Program-made: the position numbers and the translations under genes
Shown here: piece by piece, positions 17,214 through 25,664 of the stretch
Numbering within the stretch: the first letter of the stretch is position 1
Layout of the letters: the number at the start of each line of letters is the position of its first letter
Notes under the pieces: generated by a model
What the model saw: the letters and a program-made list of their open reading frames with translations, nothing else
Told to the model about the DNA's origin: nothing
Database searches by the model: none
Source: Streptomyces triticagri
Lineage (GTDB): Bacteria > Actinomycetota > Actinomycetes > Streptomycetales > Streptomycetaceae
Direction of reading: 5' to 3'
Assembly (NCBI RefSeq): GCF_003429565.1
Contig: NZ_QUAK01000083.1
Span: 1,750-65,749 of the forward strand
Length of the DNA: 64,000 nucleotides

Positions 17214-17228
17214 ATACTGTATGCAATA
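17214..17228 (-). promoter_or_regulatory. Candidate GntR/FCD operator, copy 3 (formate dehydrogenase operon)
   Basis: Minus strand TATTGCATACAGTAT, 38 bp upstream of the first formate dehydrogenase gene. Its inner part is a dyad (ATAC-T-GTAT). Confidence 0.65.
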
Positions 17229-17265
17229 GCGCGCGGTCGCCATCAGCCTCCCCGAGGAGCGCAGC

Positions 17266-19215
17266 GTGAAGAAGCGAGACCGAGACACCCGGAACTACAC
17301 CCGACTCACCCACCCACTGGTCCGCGATCACCGCAACGGTCCGCTGCGCAGGGCGAGTTGGGACGAGGCGCTGGCGCGGGCCGCGGACGGTTTCCGTACC
17401 GCACGCGTCGAGCACGGACCGGACGCCTTCGCGATGCTGTCCTGCGCCCGCGCCACCAACGAAATGAACTATGTGGCACAGAAGTTCACCCGCGTCGTGA
17501 TGGGCACCAACAACGTGGACTCGTGCAACCGCACCTGTCACGCCCCGAGCGTCGCCGGTCTGTCCGCCGTCTTCGGCTCCGGCGGCGGCACCTCCTCGTA
17601 CGCGGAGGTCGAGCACACCGATCTGATCGTGATGTGGGGCTCCAACGCCCGCTTCGCGCACCCGATCTTCTTCCAGCACGTCCTGAAGGGCATCCGGTCC
17701 GGAGCGCGGATGTACGCGGTGGATCCGCGCCGCACGGACACCGCGCAGTGGGCGGAGAGCTGGCTCGGTCCCAATGTCGGCACCGACATCCCGCTTGCGC
17801 ATGCGGTGGGCCGGGAGATCATCCGGGCCGGTCTGCACAACACGGCGTTCATCGAGCGCGCCACCAGCGGCTTCGAGGACTACCGCGCGCTCGTCGAGCC
17901 CTGGACGCTGTCGCTCGCCGAGAAGGTGACGGGTGTGCCCGCGGCCGCGATCCGTGACCTCGCCCATGCCTACGCCACCGCCGAGCGCGCCCAGCTCTGC
18001 TGGACCCTCGGCATCACCGAGCACCACAACGGCACGGACAACGTACGGGCGTTGATCAACCTGGCCCTGCTCACCGGGCATGTCGGCCGCTTCGGCTCCG
18101 GGGTGCAGCCGCTGCGCGGGCAGAACAACGTCCAGGGCGGCGGCGACATGGGCGCCATCCCCAACCGGCTGCCCGGCTTCCAGGACATCCTCGACGACGA
18201 ACACCGGGCGAAGTTCGAACGCGCCTGGGACACGGTGATCCCGCCGAGGTACGGGATGACGCTGACCGACATGTTCGAGGCGATGGAGCACGGCACACTG
18301 CGTGCGGTCTACTGCATCGGCGAGAATCCGGCGCAGTCCGAGGCCGACAGCGAGCAGGCGATGCGCCGGCTGCAGGCCCTCGATCACCTCGTCGTGCAGG
18401 ACATCTTCCTCACCCGTACCGCCGAGATGGCGGACGTGGTGCTGCCGGCCACCGCCTCGTGGGCGGAGACCGACGGCACCACGACGAACAGCGAGCGCAG
18501 GGTGCAGCGGGTACGGGCCGCGCTGGCGCCGCCCGGTGAGGCGCGCGAGGACATCGACATCATCTGCGAGGTGGCCGAACGCCTGGGACACGACTGGAAG
18601 TTCGCCGACGCGGAGGCCGTCTGGGACGAGCTTCGCTCGCTGTCGCCCGACCACTTCGGGATGACGTACGGGCGCCTCGAGGAGCACCAGGGGCTGCAAT
18701 GGCCATGCCCCGACCCGGAGTTGCTGCCGTCGAGCTTTCTGCACGGCAGGCTCTGGGCGGCCGATCCCGGAGAGCGGGGCAGGGCGGCACCCTTCGGGCT
18801 TGTGGAGCACGATCCGCCGGTGGACCTCACCGACGAGGAGTTCCCGATCCGGCTCACCACGGGCCGTCGGCTCGATTCGTACAACACCGGTGTGCAGAGC
18901 GGGAGTTTCGCCTCGCCGCTGCGGCGCGGGGAGTACGTGGAGCTGTGCCCCGAGGACGCGGAGCGGTACGGGGTGACGGTCGGCGAGCAGGTACGGGTCG
19001 CCTCACGGCGCGGCACCGTGGAGGCACCGGTCTGGGTGGATCCGGGGCTGCGGCCGGGGCTCGCCTTCATGACGATGCACTTCCCGGACGAGGTGGACAC
19101 CAACTCCCTGACCATCGAGGCGAATTGCCCGATCGCCGGTACGGCCGAGTTCAAGGCCTCGGCCATCCGTATCGAGAAGCTGCCGGTGCCGGCGGCGCGT
19201 TCCCACCAGGGGTGA
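17266..19215 (+). CDS. Formate dehydrogenase large subunit, molybdopterin catalytic part (split subunit)
   Basis: 649 residues from a GTG with GAGGAG upstream. It is the molybdopterin-binding part of a formate dehydrogenase: the active-site Cys91-His92 pair in NRTCHAPSVAGL (Cys where some enzymes have selenocysteine), VMWGSNARFAHP, GQNNVQGGGDMGA, ENPAQSEAD, VVLPATASWAETDGT, and the C-terminal dinucleotide-binding domain (TTGRRLDSYNTG). The usual N-terminal Fe4S4 domain is absent: the protein starts at the TRLTHPLVRD segment that normally follows it. That missing part is the C-terminus of the gene at 21174. Together they make a complete catalytic subunit. Confidence 0.9.
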   Translation: MKKRDRDTRNYTRLTHPLVRDHRNGPLRRASWDEALARAADGFRTARVEHGPDAFAMLSCARATNEMNYVAQKFTRVVMGTNNVDSCNRTCHAPSVAGLSAVFGSGGGTSSYAEVEHTDLIVMWGSNARFAHPIFFQHVLKGIRSGARMYAVDPRRTDTAQWAESWLGPNVGTDIPLAHAVGREIIRAGLHNTAFIERATSGFEDYRALVEPWTLSLAEKVTGVPAAAIRDLAHAYATAERAQLCWTLGITEHHNGTDNVRALINLALLTGHVGRFGSGVQPLRGQNNVQGGGDMGAIPNRLPGFQDILDDEHRAKFERAWDTVIPPRYGMTLTDMFEAMEHGTLRAVYCIGENPAQSEADSEQAMRRLQALDHLVVQDIFLTRTAEMADVVLPATASWAETDGTTTNSERRVQRVRAALAPPGEAREDIDIICEVAERLGHDWKFADAEAVWDELRSLSPDHFGMTYGRLEEHQGLQWPCPDPELLPSSFLHGRLWAADPGERGRAAPFGLVEHDPPVDLTDEEFPIRLTTGRRLDSYNTGVQSGSFASPLRRGEYVELCPEDAERYGVTVGEQVRVASRRGTVEAPVWVDPGLRPGLAFMTMHFPDEVDTNSLTIEANCPIAGTAEFKASAIRIEKLPVPAARSHQG

Positions 19216-19219
19216 GCCA

Positions 19220-21160
19220 GTGGATCTGCGATTCGGTGACAGCAAGCCGACGGACGAGGAGCGGGCGGCGATCGATGCGCTGCTCGGACCGCCGGAGACG
19301 GCATGGGAGGGAGCGGACGACCGCACGGACGCGGATCTGCGGTGGGCGCGGGGCGGGCGGGTCGCCCGCGAGCGGCGGGATCTGCTGCTGCCGGGGCTCC
19401 ATGCGGTCAACGATCGGGTGGGGTGGATCAGTGAGGGGGCGCTCGGGTATTTGTGCCGGCGGCTCACGGTTCCGCCTGCGGAGGCTTATGGGGTGGCCAC
19501 GTTCTACTCGCTCTTTGCGGTGAAGCCGCGGCCCGCGACCGTCCTTCGTGTCTGTACGGATCTCGCGTGTGCGGCACGGGGGTCTGCGGAGCTGTGCTCC
19601 GCCCTCGCGGGCCGCGGTGTGGACTGGGAGTCCAGCCCCTGCCTCGGCCTCTGCGAACGTGCGCCTGCGGCGTTGCTGGTCCGGGCCGGTCCGCCTGCGG
19701 CGAGCAATCACCCCAGCCCGCCCCTTCCCGAAACTCCTCAATCGCCGGAGGGGCTCTATCAAGCCCCTCCGGCGATTGAGGAGGCCCGTCCGACAGGACT
19801 TTCGGGAAGGGGCGGGGTGGGGAATCCGCCCCCGGCGGCGACCGCCGTCTTCGCACCGGCCCGACCGGCCGCCGTCACCCTCACCCCCGAGGCCGCGGCC
19901 CCGGAACAAAACCCCGGGGCGGCCGCCCCACAGGCAGGCCAGGAGGACCTCATCCTCCTGAAACGCATCGGGGCCGTGGACCCCGAGAGCCTGGACGACT
20001 ACCGCGCACACGGCGGCTACACGGCCCTGCGAAGGGCCTTCGCCATCGGCCCCACCGCGGTCATCAAGGAGATCACGGACGCCGGCCTCGTGGGCCGGGG
20101 CGGCGCCGCCTTCCCGACGGGACGAAAGTGGCAGGCGACCGCCGAACAGCCGGACCACCCCCACTACTTGGTCTGCAACGCGGACGAATCCGAGCCCGGC
20201 ACCTTCAAGGACCGGGTCCTGATGGAGGGCGACCCGTACGCCCTGATCGAGTCCATGACCATCGCGGGCTACGCGACCGGCGCCCACCACGGATACCTCT
20301 ACCTCCGCGGCGAATACCCCCGCGCACTCGCCCGCCTCCAGCACGCCATCGACCAGGCGCACCTGCGCGGACTGCTCGGCGACGACGTGCTCGGCCAGGG
20401 CTACGCCTTCGACATCGAGATCCGCCGTGGCGCGGGCGCCTACATCTGCGGCGAGGAGACCGCCCTGTTCAACTCGATCGAGGGGTACCGGGGCGAGCCG
20501 CGCTCCAAGCCGCCGTTCCCCGTCGAGAAGGGCCTGTTCGGCAAGCCGACCGCCGCGAACAACGTGGAGACGCTGGTCAACGTGCTGCCGATCCTGAACC
20601 TCGGCGCCGAGGCGTACGCCGCGATCGGCACCGCCCGCTCCACCGGCCCGAAGCTCTTCTGCGTCTCGGGGAACGTGCACCGCCCGGGCGTCTACGAGCT
20701 GCCGTTCGGCGCGACCCTGCGCGATCTGCTCGAACTCGCGGGTCCGCCCGAGCGGATGCGTGCGGTGCTGCTCGGCGGCGCGGCCGGCGGCTTCGTACGA
20801 CCCGACGAGCTGGACATACCGCTCACCTTCGAAGGCACCCGGGAGGCCGGCACCACCCTCGGCTCCGGAGTCGTGCTCGTCCTCGACGACACCGTGCCGC
20901 TGCCCCGGATCCTGCTGCGGATCGCCGAGTTCTTCCGCGACGAGTCCTGCGGCCAGTGTGTGCCCTGCCGGGTCGGCACCGTACGCCAGGAGGAGGCACT
21001 GCACCGGATCGCCGACCGTACGGGCGCCGCCGCGGCCTCGGACATCGCCCTGCTCAGAGAGGTCGGAGCCGCGATGCGGGACGCCTCGATCTGCGGTCTC
21101 GGGCAGACCGCGTGGAATGCCGTGGAGTCCGCGGTCGACCGTCTGGGAGCCTACGAATGA
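19220..21160 (+). CDS. NAD-linked formate dehydrogenase beta subunit, NuoE-NuoF fusion
   Basis: 646 residues. About 50-160 is NuoE-like (thioredoxin-fold Fe2S2 with CTDLAC and CLGLC). About 245-640 is NuoF-like: FMN/NADH motifs GRGGAAFPTGRKW and GAGAYICGEETAL, and a Fe4S4 site in ESCGQCVPCRVGT. Between them is a Pro/Ala-rich linker, partly encoded by a large inverted repeat (19711-19822) of a type otherwise found between genes. It begins 4 bp after the catalytic subunit. Role: passes electrons from formate to NAD. Confidence 0.9.
   Translation: MDLRFGDSKPTDEERAAIDALLGPPETAWEGADDRTDADLRWARGGRVARERRDLLLPGLHAVNDRVGWISEGALGYLCRRLTVPPAEAYGVATFYSLFAVKPRPATVLRVCTDLACAARGSAELCSALAGRGVDWESSPCLGLCERAPAALLVRAGPPAASNHPSPPLPETPQSPEGLYQAPPAIEEARPTGLSGRGGVGNPPPAATAVFAPARPAAVTLTPEAAAPEQNPGAAAPQAGQEDLILLKRIGAVDPESLDDYRAHGGYTALRRAFAIGPTAVIKEITDAGLVGRGGAAFPTGRKWQATAEQPDHPHYLVCNADESEPGTFKDRVLMEGDPYALIESMTIAGYATGAHHGYLYLRGEYPRALARLQHAIDQAHLRGLLGDDVLGQGYAFDIEIRRGAGAYICGEETALFNSIEGYRGEPRSKPPFPVEKGLFGKPTAANNVETLVNVLPILNLGAEAYAAIGTARSTGPKLFCVSGNVHRPGVYELPFGATLRDLLELAGPPERMRAVLLGGAAGGFVRPDELDIPLTFEGTREAGTTLGSGVVLVLDDTVPLPRILLRIAEFFRDESCGQCVPCRVGTVRQEEALHRIADRTGAAAASDIALLREVGAAMRDASICGLGQTAWNAVESAVDRLGAYE
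19711..19822. repeat. Long nested inverted repeat inside the NuoE-NuoF linker
   Basis: The inner arms are 21 bp and perfect (19735-19755 and 19762-19782), with a 6-bp loop; the arm contains AGCCCCTCCGGCGATTGAGG. The outer arms are 17 bp and perfect (19717-19733 and 19800-19816), and extend to 19711/19822 with one mismatch. The arms match the dispersed hairpins seen between genes in this window (for example 48664-48694). It is read in frame as residues about 164-201 of the fusion protein. Confidence 0.9.
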
Positions 21161-21173
21161 CTGGGAGCCACGC

Positions 21174-22034
21174 ATGACTTCGATACCGCTCGGGCCGCCC
21201 CGTCGCCTCATCGAGTTCACCCTGGACGGTGAGCCGGTCCGCACGCCGGAGGGCTCGACGGTCCTCGACGCCTGCCGGGCCGCCGGCAAGGACGTGCCGA
21301 CGCTCTGCGAGGGCGACACACTGCGGCCGAAGAACGCCTGCCGGGTGTGTGTCGTGGAGGTCGAGGGCGCCCGCACGCTCGCGCCGGCCTGCTCGCGCCG
21401 CGCGGAACCCGGCATGGAGGTGCGCACGGACACCGAACGCACCCGGCACAGCCGCAAGCTGGTGCTCGAACTCCTCGCGTCCTCCGTCGACTTGTCGACC
21501 ACACCGCGGGCCGCGGAGTGGATCGAGGAGTACGGCGCGGAGCCCGACCGCTTCGGGCCCGACGCGGCCCGCCTCGGCGAGTCCCCTCGGATCGACAACG
21601 ACCTGTACGTCCGCGACTACGACAAGTGCATCCTCTGCTACAAGTGCGTCGACGCCTGCGGCGACCAGTGGCAGAACACCTTCGCCATCTCGGTCGCGGG
21701 CCGCGGCTTCGACGCCCGGATCGCCGTGGAGCACGACGCCCCGCTCACCGACTCGGCGTGCGTGTACTGCGGCAACTGCATCGAGGTGTGCCCGACCGGG
21801 GCGCTCTCCTTCAAGTCGGAGTTCGACATGCGGGCGGCCGGGACCTGGGACGAGGAGCGGCAGACCGAGACGACCACGGTATGCGCGTACTGCGGTGTGG
21901 GCTGCAACCTGACGCTCCATGTGCAGGACAATGAGATCGTGAAGGTCACGTCACCGCACGACAATCCGGTGACCCACGGCAACCTCTGCATCAAGGGCCG
22001 CTTCGGCTACCAACACGTACAGAACCGGGACTGA
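21174..22034 (+). CDS. Formate dehydrogenase iron-sulfur part (2Fe-2S, 2x4Fe-4S and the N-terminal Mo-domain cluster)
   Basis: 286 residues from an ATG with GGGAG upstream; the longer ORF reaching back into the NuoF gene is an artefact. Order: plant-type Fe2S2 domain (Cys45, 56, 59, 73), a HisCys region (TRHSRKLVLELL), two ferredoxin Fe4S4 motifs (CILCYKCVDACG and CVYCGNCIEVCP), then CAYCGVGC with NLCIKGRFGYQHV, the Fe4S4 domain that normally opens a formate dehydrogenase catalytic subunit. The protein ends QNRD exactly where the 649-residue gene product begins its homology. So this gene and 17266-19215 are two halves of one FdsA-like subunit in reversed gene order. Confidence 0.9.
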   Translation: MTSIPLGPPRRLIEFTLDGEPVRTPEGSTVLDACRAAGKDVPTLCEGDTLRPKNACRVCVVEVEGARTLAPACSRRAEPGMEVRTDTERTRHSRKLVLELLASSVDLSTTPRAAEWIEEYGAEPDRFGPDAARLGESPRIDNDLYVRDYDKCILCYKCVDACGDQWQNTFAISVAGRGFDARIAVEHDAPLTDSACVYCGNCIEVCPTGALSFKSEFDMRAAGTWDEERQTETTTVCAYCGVGCNLTLHVQDNEIVKVTSPHDNPVTHGNLCIKGRFGYQHVQNRD

Positions 22035-22038
22035 GCAC

Positions 22039-22914
22039 ATGGGACGCGTCACCGAGCGACGCCGCGTCGTCCGCATCAGGGACGGCGCGGTCACCACCCG
22101 GCCGGACACCCTCGTCGCCGAGGAACCGATGGAGATCCGGCTGAACGGCCGGCCGCTGGCGATCACCATGCGGACCCCGGGCGACGACTTCGCGCTCGCG
22201 GCCGGTTTCCTGGTCAGCGAGGGCGTGCTCGCACGGGCGGACGAACTGCAGTCGATCGTGTACTGCGCGGGGGCGACGGAGGACGGCGGTAATACGTACA
22301 ACGTGGTGGATGTGAAGCTCGCGCCCGGGGTCGCCGTCCCGGAGATCACGCTCGAGCGGAATGTGTACACGACGTCGTCCTGTGGACTGTGCGGGAAGGC
22401 GAGCCTGGATGCGGTGCGTACGCAGGCGCACTGGCCGATCGACGATGCGGCGGGGCCTGACGGGGCCACTGCCCCGGTCCGTCTGACCCCCGAACTGCTC
22501 GCCTCGCTTCCGGAGCGGCTGCGGGCCGCGCAGCGCGTCTTCGACCGGACCGGTGGGCTGCACGCGGCCGCGCTCTTCTCCGAGGCGGGTGAACTCCTCG
22601 ACATACGGGAGGACGTGGGCCGGCACAACGCCGTCGACAAGCTGGTCGGGCGTGCGCTGCAGAAGGGACGTCTGCCGCTGGCCCGGACCGTCCTGATGGT
22701 GTCGGGGCGTGCTTCGTTCGAGCTGGCGCAGAAGGCCGTGATGGCCGGGATTCCGGTGCTTGCCGCGGTGTCGGCGCCGTCGTCGCTCGCGGTCGACCTG
22801 GCCGAGGAGACGGGGCTGACGCTGGTCGGTTTTCTGCGGGGCACGTCGATGAACGTGTACGCGGGGGTGGATCGTGTTGCGTTGCCGGCCTCGGTGGCCG
22901 GGCGCTCGGGTTGA
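22039..22914 (+). CDS. fdhD: FdhD, sulfurtransferase for formate dehydrogenase molybdenum cofactor
   Basis: 291 residues, 4 bp after the iron-sulfur subunit gene. It has the FdhD signatures EEPMEIRLNGRPLAITMRTPG, AAGFLVSEGV, the redox CxxC loop in SSCGLCGKASLDAV, GGLHAAALF, EDVGRHNAVDKLVG and VSGRASFELAQKA. FdhD moves sulfur from a cysteine desulfurase to the bis-MGD cofactor, which the dehydrogenase needs for activity. Its place as the last gene of the operon supports the formate dehydrogenase call. Confidence 0.95.
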   Translation: MGRVTERRRVVRIRDGAVTTRPDTLVAEEPMEIRLNGRPLAITMRTPGDDFALAAGFLVSEGVLARADELQSIVYCAGATEDGGNTYNVVDVKLAPGVAVPEITLERNVYTTSSCGLCGKASLDAVRTQAHWPIDDAAGPDGATAPVRLTPELLASLPERLRAAQRVFDRTGGLHAAALFSEAGELLDIREDVGRHNAVDKLVGRALQKGRLPLARTVLMVSGRASFELAQKAVMAGIPVLAAVSAPSSLAVDLAEETGLTLVGFLRGTSMNVYAGVDRVALPASVAGRSG

Positions 22915-23236
22915 GTCGCGGGCGGTGCCCGCGTCCCCACGACGGCGGGGCTCGCGAGTCGGCGGGGAGCGCCCCCTGCGTCGGCCGCGGGCCCCGTCTT
23001 TGGGGTTCGTCGTTCTTGGGGTTCGCCGTCTTGCGTCATCGTCCCACATGTGTCGGCGCGGGCCTACCGATGTCGTCAAACGCCGGACGGGCTTGAATTG
23101 TGCGGGCCGAGCGCATTGTGTCCCCGACTGGCCTGCGTGGGCGCGGGGTTGAGAGTGGGCCCGGGGGCCTTGTGAGACGGGACACCGTGTGTTGGTCGGC
23201 ATGGACCGCGTCCTTCGCGCGGGTTAGCGTCCCCGG
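22915..23236. other. Intergenic region with a copy of the dispersed repeat and a leaderless promoter
   Basis: 322 bp. 23076-23097 (TCAAACGCCGGACGGGCTTG...) is one copy of the dispersed repeat that is clustered near 58950-59154. The right end carries the promoter for the DUF4185 gene. No gene or RNA was recognised. Confidence 0.5.
23201..23230 (+). promoter_or_regulatory. Predicted leaderless promoter of the DUF4185 gene
   Basis: ATGGAC (23201), 18 bp, TAGCGT (23225-23230), then 6 bp to the GTG start. There is no Shine-Dalgarno sequence. Transcription would start at or next to the start codon. Confidence 0.4.
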
Positions 23237-24568
23237 GTGACCATCGCGGAGCGGGTGCGTGCGGCGGAGGTGGGTGTCGGGGGCCCGCGTCGGCGGGGGC
23301 TCGGGCTCGTGCTGCTGCTCGTTCTCGCCCTGGGTGCCGCGCTGCTCGTCGCGCTGCCGGGCGACGACAGTGACGACAAGGCCGCCTGCGCGCCGCGCAA
23401 GGTGGGGGCCTGGGAGCCGGACGAGCGGACGAACGGCGAGTTCACCCGCTACGGGGACGATCCGGCCCGGACGGACGACTGGACCGGAGGCGACGGCACG
23501 CATTCCGTGCGGCTGCCGGACGGGCGTCTGCTGTGGCTGTTCTCCGACAGCTATCTCGGCCCGGTGCATCCGCCGCCCAATCTGTCGGGGCAGCCGCACT
23601 CCTGGCGCGATCAGAGTGCCCCCTTCGTACGCAACTCGGCCGTGGTGATGTCCCGTTCGGGCCGCCTGGAGCGCACACTGCCCGCTCCGGTGTTCCCCGA
23701 CCCGGGACCGGGGCAGTGGCGCTGGCCGGTCGCCGCGAAGGTGGAGCCCCGCTCCCCCGGCGCCGACGAGAAGGTGCTGCGGGTGCTGCTGTGGAGCCGC
23801 GCCACCGGGACCGGGCCGTGGATCTACGGAGTGCCGACGGCCACCGAGGTGGCCACTCTGTCGCTGCCGGATCTGCGGGTCGAGGGCATCACCGAGGTCT
23901 CCGACCAGTCCGGGGTGCAGGATCCGGCGCATCGCGTCCTGTACGGCACGGCAGCGCTCGACGACGACGGCCATACGTACGTCTTCGGCGGCAACGACGG
24001 CAAGGCTGCCGCCAAGCCGGCGTCCGACGCGTATGTGGCGCGTGTGCCGGACGGGAGCCTCGCCGACCCTGATGCCTGGGAGTACTGGGACGGCGAGCGG
24101 TTCACGGATCGCGGCGGCAGCGCCGAGCCGGTGCTCGGCGACGGCGCCACCCCGCAGGGCAGCGCGGGCCGCGGGGGCGCCGAGTCCGGCGGCCCCACCA
24201 AGGGGGTCGGCTCCGCCTTCACCGTGGTCCGCGAGGAGGGGACCTGGGTGCTGTTCACCATGGCTGCCGGGGCCGAAGGGCTCACCACCGTGACCTCGTA
24301 CTGGTCGTGCGGCCCGACGGGACCCTGGCACGGTCCGGCCAAGGGCTTCGCCCCGCCGCTGCCGCAGGACAGCGCCCCGGAGAAGGACGCGGCCGTGTAC
24401 AACCCGCAGGCGCATCCGGACGTGGCCGCCCGCAAGGGCCGTCTCCTGCTCAGCTACGACGTGAACTGGCTGGACGCCACGCCCCAGGTGGCCGCCTCGC
24501 ACGTCACCCGGAACGTGTCCCTGTACCGGCCGCGGTTCGTCCAGCTGCGGCTGGTGCGCGGCGACTGA
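23237..24568 (+). CDS. Membrane-anchored DUF4185-like beta-propeller protein
   Basis: 443 residues from a GTG. One membrane segment at about residues 20-45 (LGLVLLLVLALGAALLVALPG) acts as signal anchor, leaving the rest outside. The body resembles DUF4185 proteins: GTHSVRLPDGRLLWLFSDSYLGPV, RNSAVVMS, WRWPVAAKVE, YGTAALDDDGHTYVFGG, EYWDGERFT, and AVYNPQAHPD...LLSYDVNW. The family is related to five-bladed propellers of glycoside hydrolases; activity is unproven. Its 3' end overlaps the convergent SBF transporter gene by 65 bp. Confidence 0.7.
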   Translation: MTIAERVRAAEVGVGGPRRRGLGLVLLLVLALGAALLVALPGDDSDDKAACAPRKVGAWEPDERTNGEFTRYGDDPARTDDWTGGDGTHSVRLPDGRLLWLFSDSYLGPVHPPPNLSGQPHSWRDQSAPFVRNSAVVMSRSGRLERTLPAPVFPDPGPGQWRWPVAAKVEPRSPGADEKVLRVLLWSRATGTGPWIYGVPTATEVATLSLPDLRVEGITEVSDQSGVQDPAHRVLYGTAALDDDGHTYVFGGNDGKAAAKPASDAYVARVPDGSLADPDAWEYWDGERFTDRGGSAEPVLGDGATPQGSAGRGGAESGGPTKGVGSAFTVVREEGTWVLFTMAAGAEGLTTVTSYWSCGPTGPWHGPAKGFAPPLPQDSAPEKDAAVYNPQAHPDVAARKGRLLLSYDVNWLDATPQVAASHVTRNVSLYRPRFVQLRLVRGD

Positions 24569-25559
24569 CCTCGGTACCGGAGGTCGCCGGCTCCGCCGGA
24601 TCGAGCGCACGCCGTTTGGCGATCACCGCGCAGACCATCAGCTGCATCTGGTGGAAGAGCATCAGCGGCAGCACCGCGAGCGAGGCATGCGCGCCGAACA
24701 GCACGGTGGCCATGGGCAGTCCGGCGGCGAGGGACTTCTTCGAGCCGGCGAACTGGACGGCCACCCGGTCGGCCCGCCCGAAGCCGAGCCGCCGCGCGCC
24801 GTACCAGGTCAGGGTCAGCATCACCGCGAGGAGCACCGCCTCCACGACGAGGAGCGCGCCGAGCCGGAGCGGTGTCACCTGGCTCCAGATGCCGGCCACC
24901 ATGCCCTGGCTGAACGCCGTGTAGACCACCAGCAGGATCGATCCGCGGTCGACGTACGAGAGCACCTTCTTGTGGCGGGCCAGGAAGCCGCCGATCCAGC
25001 GGCGCAGGAACTGCCCGGCGAGGAACGGCACCAGGAGCTGGGCCACGATCTTGACCGCGCCGTCCGCGGAGAACGCCGCCTGACCGCCGATGAGCAGCGC
25101 GGCGAGCAGCGGCGTGAGCACGATGCCGGCGAGCGAGGAGAAGGAGCCGGCGCAGATCGCGGCCGGTACGTTGCCGCGGGCGATCGAGGTGAAGGCGATC
25201 GACGACTGGATGGTGGACGGCACCAGGCACAGGAAGAGCAGCCCGCTGTGGAGCGCCGGCGTCAGGACGTACGGGACGAGTCCGCGGGCTGCCAGGCCGA
25301 TCAGCGGGAACGCCACGAACGTGCAGGCGAGGACCGTGACATGGAGCCGCCAATGGCGCAGCCCGTCGAGCGCCTCGCGGGTGGAGAGGCGGGCTCCGTA
25401 GAGGAAGAACAGGAAGGCGACCGCGGTGGTGGAGGCGCCGGACGCGATGTCGGCGCCGGTGCCCCTCGCCGGGAGCAGGGCCGCGAGGCCGACGGTTGCG
25501 ATCAGGGATGCGATGTAGGGATCGATCGGCATCCAGGACGGCCACTGCAGGCGCTTCAC
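24504..25559 (-). CDS. Bile acid:sodium symporter-like (SBF family) transporter
   Basis: 351 residues from the GTG at 25559 with a GGAG 7 bp upstream; the far longer ORF is an artefact. About nine to ten membrane segments cover residues 10-325. SBF-like signatures include FLFFLYGARLSTREALDGLRHW, LCLVPSTIQSSIAFTSIARGNVPAAICAGS and FAGSKKSLAAGLPMATVLFG. A basic, Ala/Gly-rich tail of about 30 residues overlaps the end of the DUF4185 gene. It is divergent from the LysR gene, which probably controls it. It transports an organic anion; the substrate is unknown. Confidence 0.85.
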   Translation of the reverse strand: MKRLQWPSWMPIDPYIASLIATVGLAALLPARGTGADIASGASTTAVAFLFFLYGARLSTREALDGLRHWRLHVTVLACTFVAFPLIGLAARGLVPYVLTPALHSGLLFLCLVPSTIQSSIAFTSIARGNVPAAICAGSFSSLAGIVLTPLLAALLIGGQAAFSADGAVKIVAQLLVPFLAGQFLRRWIGGFLARHKKVLSYVDRGSILLVVYTAFSQGMVAGIWSQVTPLRLGALLVVEAVLLAVMLTLTWYGARRLGFGRADRVAVQFAGSKKSLAAGLPMATVLFGAHASLAVLPLMLFHQMQLMVCAVIAKRRALDPAEPATSGTEVSRRAPAAAGRTAAGTGTRSG

Positions 25560-25633
25560 GGTGCTCCACTTGCTTGCTCGGACTGTTCGGACTTCTGGGG
25601 CGGCGCGGAACGTGCCCTCTCCATCGTCCACCT

Positions 25634-25646
25634 GATCACCGTGATC
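25634..25646. promoter_or_regulatory. Candidate LysR operator between SBF transporter and lysR
   Basis: GATCACCGTGATC is a perfect 13-bp dyad in the 141-bp divergent promoter region, the usual position for a LysR recognition site. Confidence 0.4.
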
Positions 25647-25664
25647 GGGAATCCGTTCCGCCGG

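Noticed and set aside
17530-17545. Selenocysteine in the formate dehydrogenase active site
   Set aside because: The active-site codon is TGT (Cys91), not TGA, and the frame is open.
15997-18810. A 937-codon open frame on the minus strand opposite the panE-like and formate dehydrogenase genes
   Set aside because: It runs across two real genes and an intergenic operator; it has no ribosome-binding site or domain.
19735-19782. Rho-independent terminator separating nuoE and nuoF genes
   Set aside because: The frame stays open through the hairpin and no ribosome-binding site and start precede the NuoF part, so a fused gene is the simpler reading; the hairpin is reported as an in-frame repeat.
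20760-21173. N-terminal extension of the formate dehydrogenase iron-sulfur gene
   Set aside because: It overlaps the NuoF coding region; homology and a ribosome-binding site support the ATG at 21174.
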